Shown: in pieces, positions 1-7,379 of the stretch
Numbering within the stretch: the first letter of the stretch is position 1
Layout of the letters: every line of letters begins with the position of its first letter
Origin: an uncultured Pseudohongiella sp.
GTDB lineage: Bacteria; Pseudomonadota; Gammaproteobacteria; Pseudomonadales; Pseudohongiellaceae
Direction of reading: 5' to 3'
DNA: 64,000 bases
Assembly (NCBI GenBank): GCA_951812965.1
Contig: OX638341.1
Span: 1,284,438-1,348,437 of the forward strand
Notes under the pieces: generated by a model
The model's input: only the letters and a program-made list of their open reading frames with translations
What the model was told of the DNA's origin: nothing
Database searches by the model: none
Position numbers and translations under genes: made by a program

Positions 1-369
1 ATCGACAGAGTCATTCGCCCCGGGCGCCACCACGATATGGTTTTCTCCGCTGTCGTCCACGCTGATCAGCGCTACGCCCGAAGGCCGTTCGCCTTCGCGG
101 CTCACCAAACTGGTATCGATGCCTTCCGATTCCAGTCTTTCAATGGCTGAGTCGCCAAAAACATCCGCGCCGACCTTGCCGACCATCGCCACCTTCGCAC
201 CGAGCCGCGCCGCCGCTACCGCCTGATTGGCGCCCTTGCCTCCGGCCTTCATGAAAAACTCGCCGCCGATTACTGTCTGCCCGTGTTGGGGCAATTTCGG
301 AGTCTTGACCACCATGTCGGTATTGATGCTGCCGATCACGGTGATCTGATGATGAGCGCTTGTGCCCAT
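1..369 (-). CDS. rbsK: Ribokinase, N-terminal part (runs off left edge)
   Basis: The first 123 codons of a PfkB-family sugar kinase that phosphorylates D-ribose to ribose 5-phosphate in the cytoplasm. The reading frame starts at ATG 369-367 and is open to base 1. The N-terminus reads like RbsK: ITVIGSINTDMV, then GGEFFMKAGGKGANQAVAAA (the substrate-binding GGKGANQA signature), then AMVGKVGADVFG. The catalytic GAGD region lies outside the window. It is divergent from the next gene, with about 140 bp between them. Identification at ribokinase level rests on the very typical N-terminal block; another PfkB sugar kinase is less likely. Confidence 0.9.
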   Translation of the reverse strand, partial: MGTSAHHQITVIGSINTDMVVKTPKLPQHGQTVIGGEFFMKAGGKGANQAVAAARLGAKVAMVGKVGADVFGDSAIERLESEGIDTSLVSREGERPSGVALISVDDSGENHIVVAPGANDSVD

Positions 370-513
370 GAACGGTATCCCTTTATTATCGGGCCCTTTC
401 GCAGCTACTCGGCGGGCTGCCTGGAGGCGGTTACTCTATTCAGTTGCCCGGGGAAAATAAAGAATCCCGAAAAGCCCAGCTCAAAAAAAGTTCAGAACAG
501 GCCCAGACAGAAC

Positions 514-2085
514 ATGGTGAAAATTCGCGAACGAATCCAGACGATCGGCGCTTTCCTCATCGCAACAAGCTGCATTCTCCTTCCGGCGCTGACCATTGCT
601 GCGGAAGATTCCGTAACGCTGTCGACGGCGGAATTGAGAGACAAGATCAGGGGCGCCTGGGCCGCGCAAACCATCGGCGTGACCTACGGCTTTCCCGTCG
701 AGTTTCGTTTCAACAGCAGGCGCGTTCCCGACGACCATGAAATACCCTGGTACGACGGCTACCTGCTGGAAACCTTCACCGAGCGTCCGGGCGCCTATGA
801 CGATATCTACATGGACCTCTCTTTCGTTCAGGTCTACGAGGACGAGGGCTTCGACGCGCCCGCGCAGTCATTCGCGAACGCTTTCGCAAATGCCGAATAC
901 AGCCTCTGGTTCGCCAACCAGGTCGCCCGTTACAACATCCTGAACGGCCTCACGCCTCCCGAGTCCGGGCACTGGCGCAACAACCCTGCCGCCGACGATA
1001 TCGATTTTCAGATCGAGGCCGACTTCGCCGGCCTGATGGCGCCGGGGATGGTCAATTCGGCGATCGAAGTGAGCGACAAGATCGGCCACATCATGAATTA
1101 CGGCGATGGCTGGTACGGCGGCGTTTTTATCGCGGCGATGTATTCGCTGGCTTTCATAGAGGACGACATCGAGACCATCGTCGACCGCGCGATCGACGTG
1201 ATTCCCGAAGAAAGCGATTTTCACAAGGTCATCGACCATGTCATCGCCCTGCACGATGAGAATCCCGACGACTGGAAATTCGCCTGGGACGGCATCAACC
1301 GGGAGTGGGCGCATACCGATCTTGGCCCCAGAGGGCTCATGAACCCATTCAACATCGACGCCAAGATCAATGCGGCATGGGTCGTGCTGGGCCTGCTTTA
1401 CGGCGACGGCGACTTCGGCCGGACCATGGAAATCGCCACGCGCGCCGGCGATGACGCCGACTGCAATCCGGCCTCGGCCGCCGGCATACTCGGCACGATT
1501 TACGGTTATGACGCGATTCCCGAATTCTGGAAACAGGGCCTGTCCGATGTGGAAGGTCTCGATTTCGCCTACACCACGATCTCGCTCAACGAAGCCTACG
1601 ACATGTCCTACCGCCACGCCCTGCAAATGATTCGCCGGGAAGGAGGACTCGTCAGCGAGAGCAGCGTGACGATTCCGGTGCAGACGCCCGAAGTCGTGCC
1701 GTTCGAGGATTCCTTCGAGAACCATTACGCAAATGAGAATATTCAACTCGGGTCCGGCGAAGGCCGTGGGCGCACTTTCGTCGAGATGGGCGAGTCCTAC
1801 ACATTCGAATTCGATGGCATCGGCTTCGCCCTGATGGGCGCCGCCCAGGCGGGCGGCGATGAAGATCATGTTTTCACGGCGGAACTTCGCGTTGATGGCG
1901 AGTTGGTGGAAACAGCGCAATGGCCTACGAATTTCGTCACGCGCCGTTTCTACCTTTTCTGGCAATACGATTTACCGGACGGGGATCATGTAGTGGAAGT
2001 GAGATTGCTCAATCCCACCGAGAACGCCAGGGTAATGCTCGATGGAATAACCGTTTACGGCGCCGAGCCGATTACCGCCGATTAG
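514..2085 (+). CDS. Exported ADP-ribosylglycohydrolase-family protein
   Basis: A 523-residue protein with a signal peptide (about residues 1-30, ending LTIAA) and an ADP-ribosylglycohydrolase (DraG-like) core. The core begins LRDKIRGAWAAQTIGVTYGF, has the acidic YDDIYMDLSF block near residue 95, and ends with GDDADCNPASAAGILG near residue 311, which matches the family's GGDTD metal-binding region. The family removes ADP-ribose or related groups using two Mg ions. About 120 C-terminal residues form an additional domain with no catalytic motif I recognise. The start at 514 is preferred because it places the hydrophobic signal at the N-terminus; an in-frame start at 283 would bury it. The last roughly 130 bp are duplicated, in degraded form, near 5503-5634. 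Substrate unknown; export is unusual for DraG-type enzymes. Confidence 0.8.
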   Translation: MVKIRERIQTIGAFLIATSCILLPALTIAAEDSVTLSTAELRDKIRGAWAAQTIGVTYGFPVEFRFNSRRVPDDHEIPWYDGYLLETFTERPGAYDDIYMDLSFVQVYEDEGFDAPAQSFANAFANAEYSLWFANQVARYNILNGLTPPESGHWRNNPAADDIDFQIEADFAGLMAPGMVNSAIEVSDKIGHIMNYGDGWYGGVFIAAMYSLAFIEDDIETIVDRAIDVIPEESDFHKVIDHVIALHDENPDDWKFAWDGINREWAHTDLGPRGLMNPFNIDAKINAAWVVLGLLYGDGDFGRTMEIATRAGDDADCNPASAAGILGTIYGYDAIPEFWKQGLSDVEGLDFAYTTISLNEAYDMSYRHALQMIRREGGLVSESSVTIPVQTPEVVPFEDSFENHYANENIQLGSGEGRGRTFVEMGESYTFEFDGIGFALMGAAQAGGDEDHVFTAELRVDGELVETAQWPTNFVTRRFYLFWQYDLPDGDHVVEVRLLNPTENARVMLDGITVYGAEPITAD

Positions 2086-2158
2086 TCAACGCCGCCGGCA
2101 AAATGTAGTATTGCGCCAACAAACACAATTCCCAAGTACAATCCCCGAGGAGTTTTCT

Positions 2159-2737
2159 ATGAAGAAGTCGTTGTTCGCTGCAGGCGCCATTTTGGCGTTG
2201 CTATTTTCGTTTGCCGCATTCGCGCAGGACATACCCGAAACCGTTACGGTGACGAGTTCCGTGTTCGAACATCACGGCATGGTTCCCCTGGCGAATTCCG
2301 CCTATGGAGACAACACGTCGATCGACCTGTCCTGGTCGAATCTGCCGGAAGGCACGGTGCAACTGGCGCTGATTTGCGACGACCCGGAAGTCGTCATGAT
2401 CGGCATGATGGAGAATCCCTTCGTGCACTGGGTCATGTACAACATCCCCGCGAGCGCCTCGGGCCTCCCGGCGGGAATGTCGGCCGACGCCGAAGTCATG
2501 GGCATTGACGGACTCGATGGCGCGATCAACGGCCACAACGGGCTCAACCGTCCCGGCTATTTCGGCCCGCGCCCGCCAGACAACGGTCATCTCCATGCCT
2601 ATCACTTCCGGGTATATGCAATCGACGCCGACCTCGACCTCGAACCCGGCCTGAACAAGGACCAGTTGCTCGAAGCCATCGACGGTCACGTCCTGGCCAC
2701 GGGCATGCTGATGGGACATTACCAGCACGAGGAATGA
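2159..2737 (+). CDS. Exported YbhB/YbcL (PEBP, Raf-kinase-inhibitor-like) protein
   Basis: A 192-residue protein with a clear signal peptide (MKKSLFAAGAILALLFSFAAFAQ). It belongs to the phosphatidylethanolamine-binding-protein fold: DLSWSNLPEGTVQLALICDDPE near residue 50, VHWVMYNIPA near residue 85, and GYFGPRPPDNGHLHAYHFRVYAID near residue 135 are the usual ligand-pocket blocks. Molecular function of bacterial members is poorly defined; small-molecule or lipid binding is the family expectation. The start is set by the AGGAG about 7 bases upstream; an earlier in-frame codon at 2111 would precede this site and the signal peptide. A decayed second copy lies at 5672-5907. Confidence 0.85.
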   Translation: MKKSLFAAGAILALLFSFAAFAQDIPETVTVTSSVFEHHGMVPLANSAYGDNTSIDLSWSNLPEGTVQLALICDDPEVVMIGMMENPFVHWVMYNIPASASGLPAGMSADAEVMGIDGLDGAINGHNGLNRPGYFGPRPPDNGHLHAYHFRVYAIDADLDLEPGLNKDQLLEAIDGHVLATGMLMGHYQHEE

Positions 2738-2755
2738 AACGCAGGGAAGTTGCCG

Positions 2756-2789
2756 AAGGGGGATCCGGGGAACCCGATTCCCCCTTTGA
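2756..2789 (+). terminator. Possible hairpin terminator after the PEBP gene
   Basis: AAGGGGGA (2756-2763) pairs with TCCCCCTT (2779-2786), with a further inner GGG/CCC pairing, followed only by a short T run. It lies about 20 bp after the PEBP stop, so it may end transcription or just separate the PEBP and FAH genes. The weak T tract lowers confidence. Confidence 0.4.
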
Positions 2790-2886
2790 CTCGCCTTGTT
2801 TTTCCCCATATGCTCGACTTCCCTGAATCCAATTCGGTGAAAGAAACCTTTTCATCGTATTACAGGTTTTATACGGGAGTATGAAA

Positions 2887-4047
2887 ATGATACGAAAGTC
2901 CGTTTCCAGCTTGATGCTCGCCGCGACGCTGGCGATTACCGCATTTTCCGGCCAGGTTCTGGCCCAGGCGGCGGAGTCGGTTGAGCCGTTCAAGGTCGGC
3001 ACCTTCGCGGTGAACGACACGCCGTTCGTGGGTCTTGTCGTACGTGATGACTCGCTGATCGTCGACCTCGATGCCGCGAACCGCGCCATGCAGATGCAAT
3101 GGCAATACAGCGATATGGAAATGCCCGGGGATATGGTCGGGCTGATCGAGCAATACGAGTACGGTCTGAAGTACCGGCTCTACGAACTCATGAACTGGCT
3201 GGTCGCGGAAGATCTGCTCAGCAGCGGCACCGCCTATGTGCACGATGTTGAATCCGTCGACATCCAGGCGCCGATCCAGTATCCCAGCAAGATCATGAAC
3301 GCGGCGGTGAATTTCTATACCCACGCCTGCGAGGGATGCACACCCCAGCAATTGGCGGAACGCACTCGCCAACGCCAGGAAAACCGCGGCGTGCCCTACC
3401 TTTTCCTGAAGCCCACCCGCGGAGCGGTGATCGGCCATGGTGAAGACATCATCATGCCTTTCGGTCGTGACGAGATCGAATACGAAGTCGAAATGGCCAT
3501 CGTCTTCGGCAGAACCGGCAAGTACATTTCATCCGCTCGCGCCTACGATCATGTGTTCGGTTACATGGTCGCCATGGACGTATCCGACCGCGGCGGGCGT
3601 CCGCCGGGCGGTTACGGTTCGGGTCAGGACTGGTTCGTAGGCAAGGGCCACGACACCTTCGCTCCGCACGGCCCCTGGATCGTGCCCAAGGAATTCTACG
3701 GCGACCCGATGGACCGCCTGCACCAGATCACCGTGATTGACGGTGTAACCGTTCAGGAAGCCCAGGCCGGCGATATGATTCACAATATCCCGGAGTTGAT
3801 CGAATACGCTTCCTCCCTGATAACCGTATTCCCCGGTGATGTGTTGCAAAGCGGCACTTCCGGCGGAACCGGCGCCGGGCGGGTTCAGCGCGCCACGGGG
3901 TCCGGCTACCTGGTCGATGGTGAAAACATCAGCGCCAGTATCGAAGGGATTGGCACGCTGACGCACACAATAGTCGCCGAGCGCGACGTACCCGACGATT
4001 TGTCAGGAGCGCAACTGCCGCCGACCGCCACCTATCGCGACCGTTAG
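2887..4047 (+). CDS. Exported fumarylacetoacetate-hydrolase-superfamily protein, copy 1
   Basis: A 386-residue member of the FAH superfamily (2-hydroxyhepta-diene-dioate isomerase / 2-keto-4-pentenoate hydratase fold; C-C bond hydrolysis or hydration of oxo-acids with a divalent metal). The metal site is visible as EYEVEMAIVFG (two Glu) with the Asp in MVAMDVSDRGGRPPGG, and the family block VGKGHDTFAPHGPWIVP follows. A signal peptide ending QVLAQ predicts export, unlike the typical cytosolic enzymes. Start: GGGAG at 2875-2879 sits 7 bases from the ATG at 2887 but only 1 base from the ATG at 2881, so 2887 is chosen. A paralogue at 6029-7189 differs at about 30 positions by eye. Confidence 0.85.
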   Translation: MIRKSVSSLMLAATLAITAFSGQVLAQAAESVEPFKVGTFAVNDTPFVGLVVRDDSLIVDLDAANRAMQMQWQYSDMEMPGDMVGLIEQYEYGLKYRLYELMNWLVAEDLLSSGTAYVHDVESVDIQAPIQYPSKIMNAAVNFYTHACEGCTPQQLAERTRQRQENRGVPYLFLKPTRGAVIGHGEDIIMPFGRDEIEYEVEMAIVFGRTGKYISSARAYDHVFGYMVAMDVSDRGGRPPGGYGSGQDWFVGKGHDTFAPHGPWIVPKEFYGDPMDRLHQITVIDGVTVQEAQAGDMIHNIPELIEYASSLITVFPGDVLQSGTSGGTGAGRVQRATGSGYLVDGENISASIEGIGTLTHTIVAERDVPDDLSGAQLPPTATYRDR

Positions 4048-4074
4048 TCGCCGATAGAGTCCTGAAAGACCAAG

Positions 4075-4114
4075 GGGCGCCAGCCGGATATTTCCGGTTC
4101 GCGCCCTTTTTTTT
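4075..4114 (+). terminator. Rho-independent terminator after FAH copy 1
   Basis: GGGCGC (4075-4080) pairs with GCGCCC (4101-4106), with an inner CCGGA/TCCGG stem, followed by eight T residues (4107-4114). It lies about 30 bp after the FAH stop and has a counterpart after FAH copy 2. Confidence 0.85.
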
Positions 4115-4120
4115 GAGGCC

Positions 4121-4219
4121 GTTCGCGGGCGAGGCATGCCTCGCCCCTACAGTCTTGGATGCATCTGAGGCATAGCACTAAACATGTTGAACCGGTAGGG
4201 GCGACGCATGCCTCGCCCT
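4121..4219. repeat. Paired palindromic repeat, locus 1
   Basis: Two palindromes about 50 bp apart: GGGCGAGGCATGCCTCGCCC at 4127-4146 (perfect) followed by CTAC, and a partner preceded by GTAG at about 4199-4218, which is imperfect here (GACGCATGCCTC). The same two units occur at 7269-7360, 17793-17863 and 20480-20550. This resembles REP/BIME-type extragenic elements. At this locus it lies inside the segmental duplication, between a terminator and the end of the opposite-strand hydratase gene. Confidence 0.8.
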
Positions 4220-4237
4220 TTGCTTGTTGGCTAATAA

Positions 4238-4477
4238 TCAGCGAATCAGGTTGACGGTCACGGTGGCCGGCTCTCCGTCGGCTCTCAAGCCGTAGTATTC
4301 CACGTGGTATCTGTTGCTCGTGTAGGTTTCGCCCCGTGTAGTGCCGTCGAAGAACGGCCGATTGATGCCCAGATTGCCCAGGGAGAGCAATTGTCCCGGC
4401 TCCAGTTGCTTGCCGTAGGATTGCAGGTGGTCCCGCAGCCATCTGACCACGTCGATGGGCCGGTACCAGTCCGCCAT
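4238..4477 (-). pseudogene. Remnant (C-terminal 79 residues) of MhpD-like hydratase
   Basis: The translated sequence, MADWYRPIDVVRWL through to the end NLIR, is almost identical to the last 79 residues of the intact gene at 7380-8324. Everything upstream is missing: homology ends exactly at the ATG that happens to be internal in the full gene. With no catalytic Glu cluster or signal peptide, this is a truncated duplicate. No function is expected unless it is expressed fortuitously. Confidence 0.85.
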
Positions 4478-4784
4478 CGAGTGCGCCGTTTAAACATGCA
4501 GGGAAATCCCACATTACGCGGGGCTCGAATTACAGCACCAGGGTCAGCTCGGCCGTGGCGCGCAACGCCTGTTCGGTGTACGCTAAACGACAATTGATCG
4601 CGTCATGTTGCGGCAGGGTAATGGTAATTTAGGCGGGGATCCTATAGCGCCTCGAAATACAACTTGAAAATCGGTTTTTTGTTCGACTCGCAGGAATAAC
4701 AGAAAGACCAAACAAGTTGTTTTCTTACAGCATTCTCCCTGAGGTCAATTACCTAATTGTAGTCAGATTTATAGGAGTCATATC
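4478..4784. other. Intergenic stretch with a possible coding scrap
   Basis: About 300 bp between the truncated hydratase and the isochorismatase-like gene. On the minus strand, a frame ending at TAA (4532-4530) is open back to about 4628 and encodes 32 residues that look protein-like (ITITLPQHDAIN and, at the end, RATAELTLVL). This could be the C-terminus of a lost gene, but I cannot identify it. The right half is AT-rich and ends with AGGAG before the next start, so a promoter is likely there; I cannot assign -35/-10 boxes confidently. Confidence 0.3.
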
Positions 4785-5471
4785 ATGATAAATAAACATA
4801 TCGTTGCGGGAATTTTGTTACTTGCTGGCTTGTTGCTTAACAACGCATCAGCCCAGGATTCGAGCTATGATCCGGAGCGAACCGCGCTACTGTTGGTTGA
4901 TCCATTCAATGAGTTCTTGTCGGAAGGGGGTAGATTGTATCAACTTTCCAAGGAAACACTTGATGCCAATAATGCAATACAACATATGGTTGAAGTGACC
5001 GATGCCGCTCGACAAGCAGGCATGCGAATAGTTTATGTCCCACATCATCATTATCAGGAAGGGGATTACAGCGGTTGGAAGTTTCTTAGTCCGACACAAC
5101 TAGGCGCGGCAAGTGGAATGGTGTTTCAAGCAGACACGTGGAACATTGAGTATTACCCCGGGTTGGAAAAACAAGCTGGAGACCTGGAAGCTCGACAGCA
5201 TTGGTCATCCAGTGGTTTTGCGAATACGGATTTGGATTTTTTGTTAAAACTGCACGGAATAGATCATGTTGTATTGGCAGGTATGCGAGCGAATACTTGT
5301 ATTGAATCCACCGGCCGGTACGCGGTTGAGCTAGGCTACCACACCACCCTTATTAAGGATGCCATAGGCGCCTTTAGCATGCGTGAAGTCGAAGCCGCGG
5401 CTGAAATTAATTTTCCAGCGTTTGCACATGCTGTAATGACTACGGAAGATTTTGTGAAGGCAATAGAGTAG
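4785..5471 (+). CDS. Exported isochorismatase-like cysteine hydrolase
   Basis: A 228-residue cysteine hydrolase of the isochorismatase-like family (hydrolysis of amide or vinyl-ether bonds in small molecules) with a signal peptide ending NNASAQ. The catalytic Asp is D39 in LLLVDPFNEF and the nucleophile is C172 in GMRANTCIESTGR. In close family members the third catalytic residue is Lys just before HW-SGFANTDLD; here the block reads ARQHWSSSGFANTDLD, so Arg137 seems to stand in its place. Start supported by AGGAG about 8 bases upstream. The gene is visibly richer in A/T than its neighbours and sits exactly between the two duplication copies, suggesting insertion or a different origin. Confidence 0.8.
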   Translation: MINKHIVAGILLLAGLLLNNASAQDSSYDPERTALLLVDPFNEFLSEGGRLYQLSKETLDANNAIQHMVEVTDAARQAGMRIVYVPHHHYQEGDYSGWKFLSPTQLGAASGMVFQADTWNIEYYPGLEKQAGDLEARQHWSSSGFANTDLDFLLKLHGIDHVVLAGMRANTCIESTGRYAVELGYHTTLIKDAIGAFSMREVEAAAEINFPAFAHAVMTTEDFVKAIE

Positions 5472-5502
5472 CGCATGCACCCAATTGTATCGCCGCTGCC
5501 AT

Positions 5503-5634
5503 CTTTTCCGGCAATATGATTTGCCGAATAGGGATCATGCAGTCGATGTGAGATTGCTGAATCCCGCCGAGGAGGCCAGGTCGATGCCTGATGGCATCAC
5601 CATTTACGGCGCCGGGGCGGATGCGGCAGACTAA
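5503..5634 (+). pseudogene. 3' scrap of ADP-ribosylglycohydrolase gene
   Basis: About 130 bp matching the last codons of the gene at 514-2085 (shared stretches such as GGGATCATG, GTGAGATTGCT and TTTACGGCGCC), ending in an aligned stop TAA at 5632-5634. No start or catalytic domain remains, so it is a duplication relic. Confidence 0.75.
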
Positions 5635-5671
5635 AGTATTGAACGCAGCCAACAACCTTGGGGACTTATCC

Positions 5672-5907
5672 CTGAAAAAGTCGATTACCGCGGCAAGCGT
5701 CATGACAGCAATGCTGTTTTCGTTTTCCAGCTACGCGCAGGACATTCCCGAAACCATTACGGTAACGAGTTCCGCCTTCGATCATCACGGCATGGTGCCG
5801 ATCTTGGCCTGGAGCCCGGATTGAACAGGGATCAGCTACTGGAAGCGGTCGACGGTCACGTCCTCGCGACCGGAATGCTGATGGGGCATTGCGAACGCAT
5901 GGAATAA
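5672..5907 (+). pseudogene. Deleted and frameshifted PEBP (YbhB-like) gene
   Basis: The relic aligns with the gene at 2159-2737. The ATG is replaced by CTG (CTGAAAAAGTCG at 5672 against ATGAAGAAGTCG). Signal peptide and first domain are recognisable (QDIPETITVTSS, DHHGMVP), then about 340 bp are missing. The junction shifts the frame, giving a stop at 5822-5824. After the junction the old C-terminal frame resumes (LEPGLNRDQLLEAVDGHVLA) to TAA at 5905-5907. Start loss, internal deletion and frameshift together make function very unlikely. Confidence 0.85.
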
Positions 5908-6028
5908 ACGGTGAGGATCAATCTGTTACATGTTGAAACTTTTGGCTTTTGCGCCTTTGTTAGTCAACAATATTAGGATAGAAAGTTCACCCTTGATCGT
6001 TATTCGTGTTCTGCACAGGAGTATGAAA

Positions 6029-7189
6029 ATGCTACAAAAATCCGTATCAAGCTTGATGCTCGCCGCGGCGCTGGCGATTTGCGCCTTCTCCGCTCAGGTC
6101 TCGGCTCAGGCCACGGAGGCGGTTGAGCCATTCAAAGTAGGTACCTTTGCAGTGAACGACACTCCATTCGTGGGTCTCGTCGTAAGTAACGACTCACTGA
6201 TCGTCGACCTCGACGCCGCGAACCGCGCCATGCAAATGCAATGGCAATACAGCGACATGGACATGCCCGAGGATATGCTTGGGCTGATTGAGCGATACGA
6301 GTACGGTCTGAAGTTCCGAATTTATGAAGTTGTGAACTGGCTCGTCGAGGAAGATCTGCTCAGCGACGGCACTGCCTATGTTCACCCGGTGGACTCCGTG
6401 GACATCATGGCGCCGATTCAATACCCCAGCAAGATCATGAACGCGGCGGTGAATTTCTATACCCACGCCTGCGAGGGATGCACACCCCAGCAACTGGCGG
6501 AACGCACTCGCCAGCGCCAGGAAAACCGCGGCGTGCCGTACCTTTTCCTGAAACCCACCCGCGGGGCGGTGATCGGCCATGGTGAAGACATTGTCATGCC
6601 TTTCGGTCGTGACGAGATCGAATACGAAGTCGAAATGGCCATCGTATTCGGCAGAACCGGCAAGTACATTTCGTCCAGCCGCGCCTACGATCACGTCTTC
6701 GGTTACATGGTCGCCATGGATGTCTCCGACCGTGGCGGTCGCCCGCCAGGCGGTTTCGGATCGGGTTCGGACTGGTTCGTAGGCAAGGGCCACGACACCT
6801 TTGCGCCGCACGGCCCCTGGATCGTGCCCAAGGAATTCTTTGGCGATCCGATGGAACGCCTGCACCAGATCACGGTAATCGATGGCGTGACCGTACAGGA
6901 AGCTCAAGCAGGGGACATGATCCACAATATCCCCGAATTGATCGAATACGCTTCCTCGCTGATCACCGTATTCCCCGGTGACGTGTTGCAGAGCGGAACC
7001 TCCGGCGGCACTGGCGCCGGCCGAGTTCAGCGCGCCACGGGTTCCGGCTATCTGGTCGACGGTGAGAACATCAGCGCGAGCATTGAAGGAATCGGCACGT
7101 TGACTCACAGGATCGTCGCTGAACGCGACGTACCCGACGATTTGTCAGGAGCGCAACTACCGCCGACTGCCGCCTATCGCGACCGCTAG
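6029..7189 (+). CDS. Exported fumarylacetoacetate-hydrolase-superfamily protein, copy 2
   Basis: A 386-residue paralogue of the protein at 2887-4047 with the same signal peptide layout (ending QVSAQ), EYEVEMAIVFG metal Glu pair, MDVSDRGGRPPGG Asp and GKGHDTFAPHGPW block. Differences cluster in the first 150 residues; the active-site half is nearly identical, which points to maintained selection on both copies. Start: AGGAG ends 1 base before the ATG at 6023 and 7 bases before the ATG at 6029, so 6029 is chosen. It faces the intact hydratase gene at 7380-8324; both enzymes act on oxo-acid type substrates and both are exported. Confidence 0.85.
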   Translation: MLQKSVSSLMLAAALAICAFSAQVSAQATEAVEPFKVGTFAVNDTPFVGLVVSNDSLIVDLDAANRAMQMQWQYSDMDMPEDMLGLIERYEYGLKFRIYEVVNWLVEEDLLSDGTAYVHPVDSVDIMAPIQYPSKIMNAAVNFYTHACEGCTPQQLAERTRQRQENRGVPYLFLKPTRGAVIGHGEDIVMPFGRDEIEYEVEMAIVFGRTGKYISSSRAYDHVFGYMVAMDVSDRGGRPPGGFGSGSDWFVGKGHDTFAPHGPWIVPKEFFGDPMERLHQITVIDGVTVQEAQAGDMIHNIPELIEYASSLITVFPGDVLQSGTSGGTGAGRVQRATGSGYLVDGENISASIEGIGTLTHRIVAERDVPDDLSGAQLPPTAAYRDR

Positions 7190-7216
7190 TCGCTGAAACA
7201 ATTCTGGTAAACCAAT

Positions 7217-7256
7217 GGGCGCCGTCCGGATCATTCCGGCCGGCGCCCTTTTTTTT
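7217..7256 (+). terminator. Rho-independent terminator after FAH copy 2
   Basis: GGGCGCC (7217-7223) pairs with GGCGCCC (7242-7248), with an inner TCCGGA/TTCCGG pairing, followed by eight T residues (7249-7256). It is the counterpart of the hairpin at 4075-4114. Confidence 0.85.
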
Positions 7257-7268
7257 GAGGCCGTTCGC

Positions 7269-7360
7269 GGGCGAGGCATGCCTCGCCCCTACAGTCTTGG
7301 ATGCATCTGAGGCATAGCACTAAACATGTTGAACCGGTAGGGGCGACGCATGCGTCGCCC
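7269..7360. repeat. Paired palindromic repeat, locus 2
   Basis: GGGCGAGGCATGCCTCGCCC at 7269-7288 followed by CTAC, and GGGCGACGCATGCGTCGCCC at 7341-7360 preceded by GTAG; both are perfect palindromes. The spacer is the same as at locus 1, consistent with duplication of the whole segment. The second unit is perfect here and imperfect at locus 1. Confidence 0.85.
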
Positions 7361-7379
7361 TTTGCTTGTTGGCTAATAA

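Larger units (their letters stand above)
1953..4478. repeat. Segmental duplication, copy 1
   Basis: This stretch (end of the ADP-ribosylglycohydrolase gene, PEBP gene, FAH gene, terminator, palindrome pair, and 3' end of an opposite-strand hydratase gene) recurs in the same order at about 5503-7619. Gene order, intergenic hairpins and even the last hydratase codons correspond. Homology stops at TCCGCCAT (4471-4478), where the hydratase gene is cut. The copies have diverged in sequence and each has lost different parts. Confidence 0.85.

Noticed and set aside
868..1965. 365-residue minus-strand frame
   Set aside because: Antisense shadow of the ADP-ribosylglycohydrolase gene in GC-rich DNA; no motifs and no ribosome site.
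4121..4219. CRISPR-like array from repeated palindromes
   Set aside because: Only two units per locus, palindromic, with shared spacer sequence; no cas genes. It fits a REP/BIME element.
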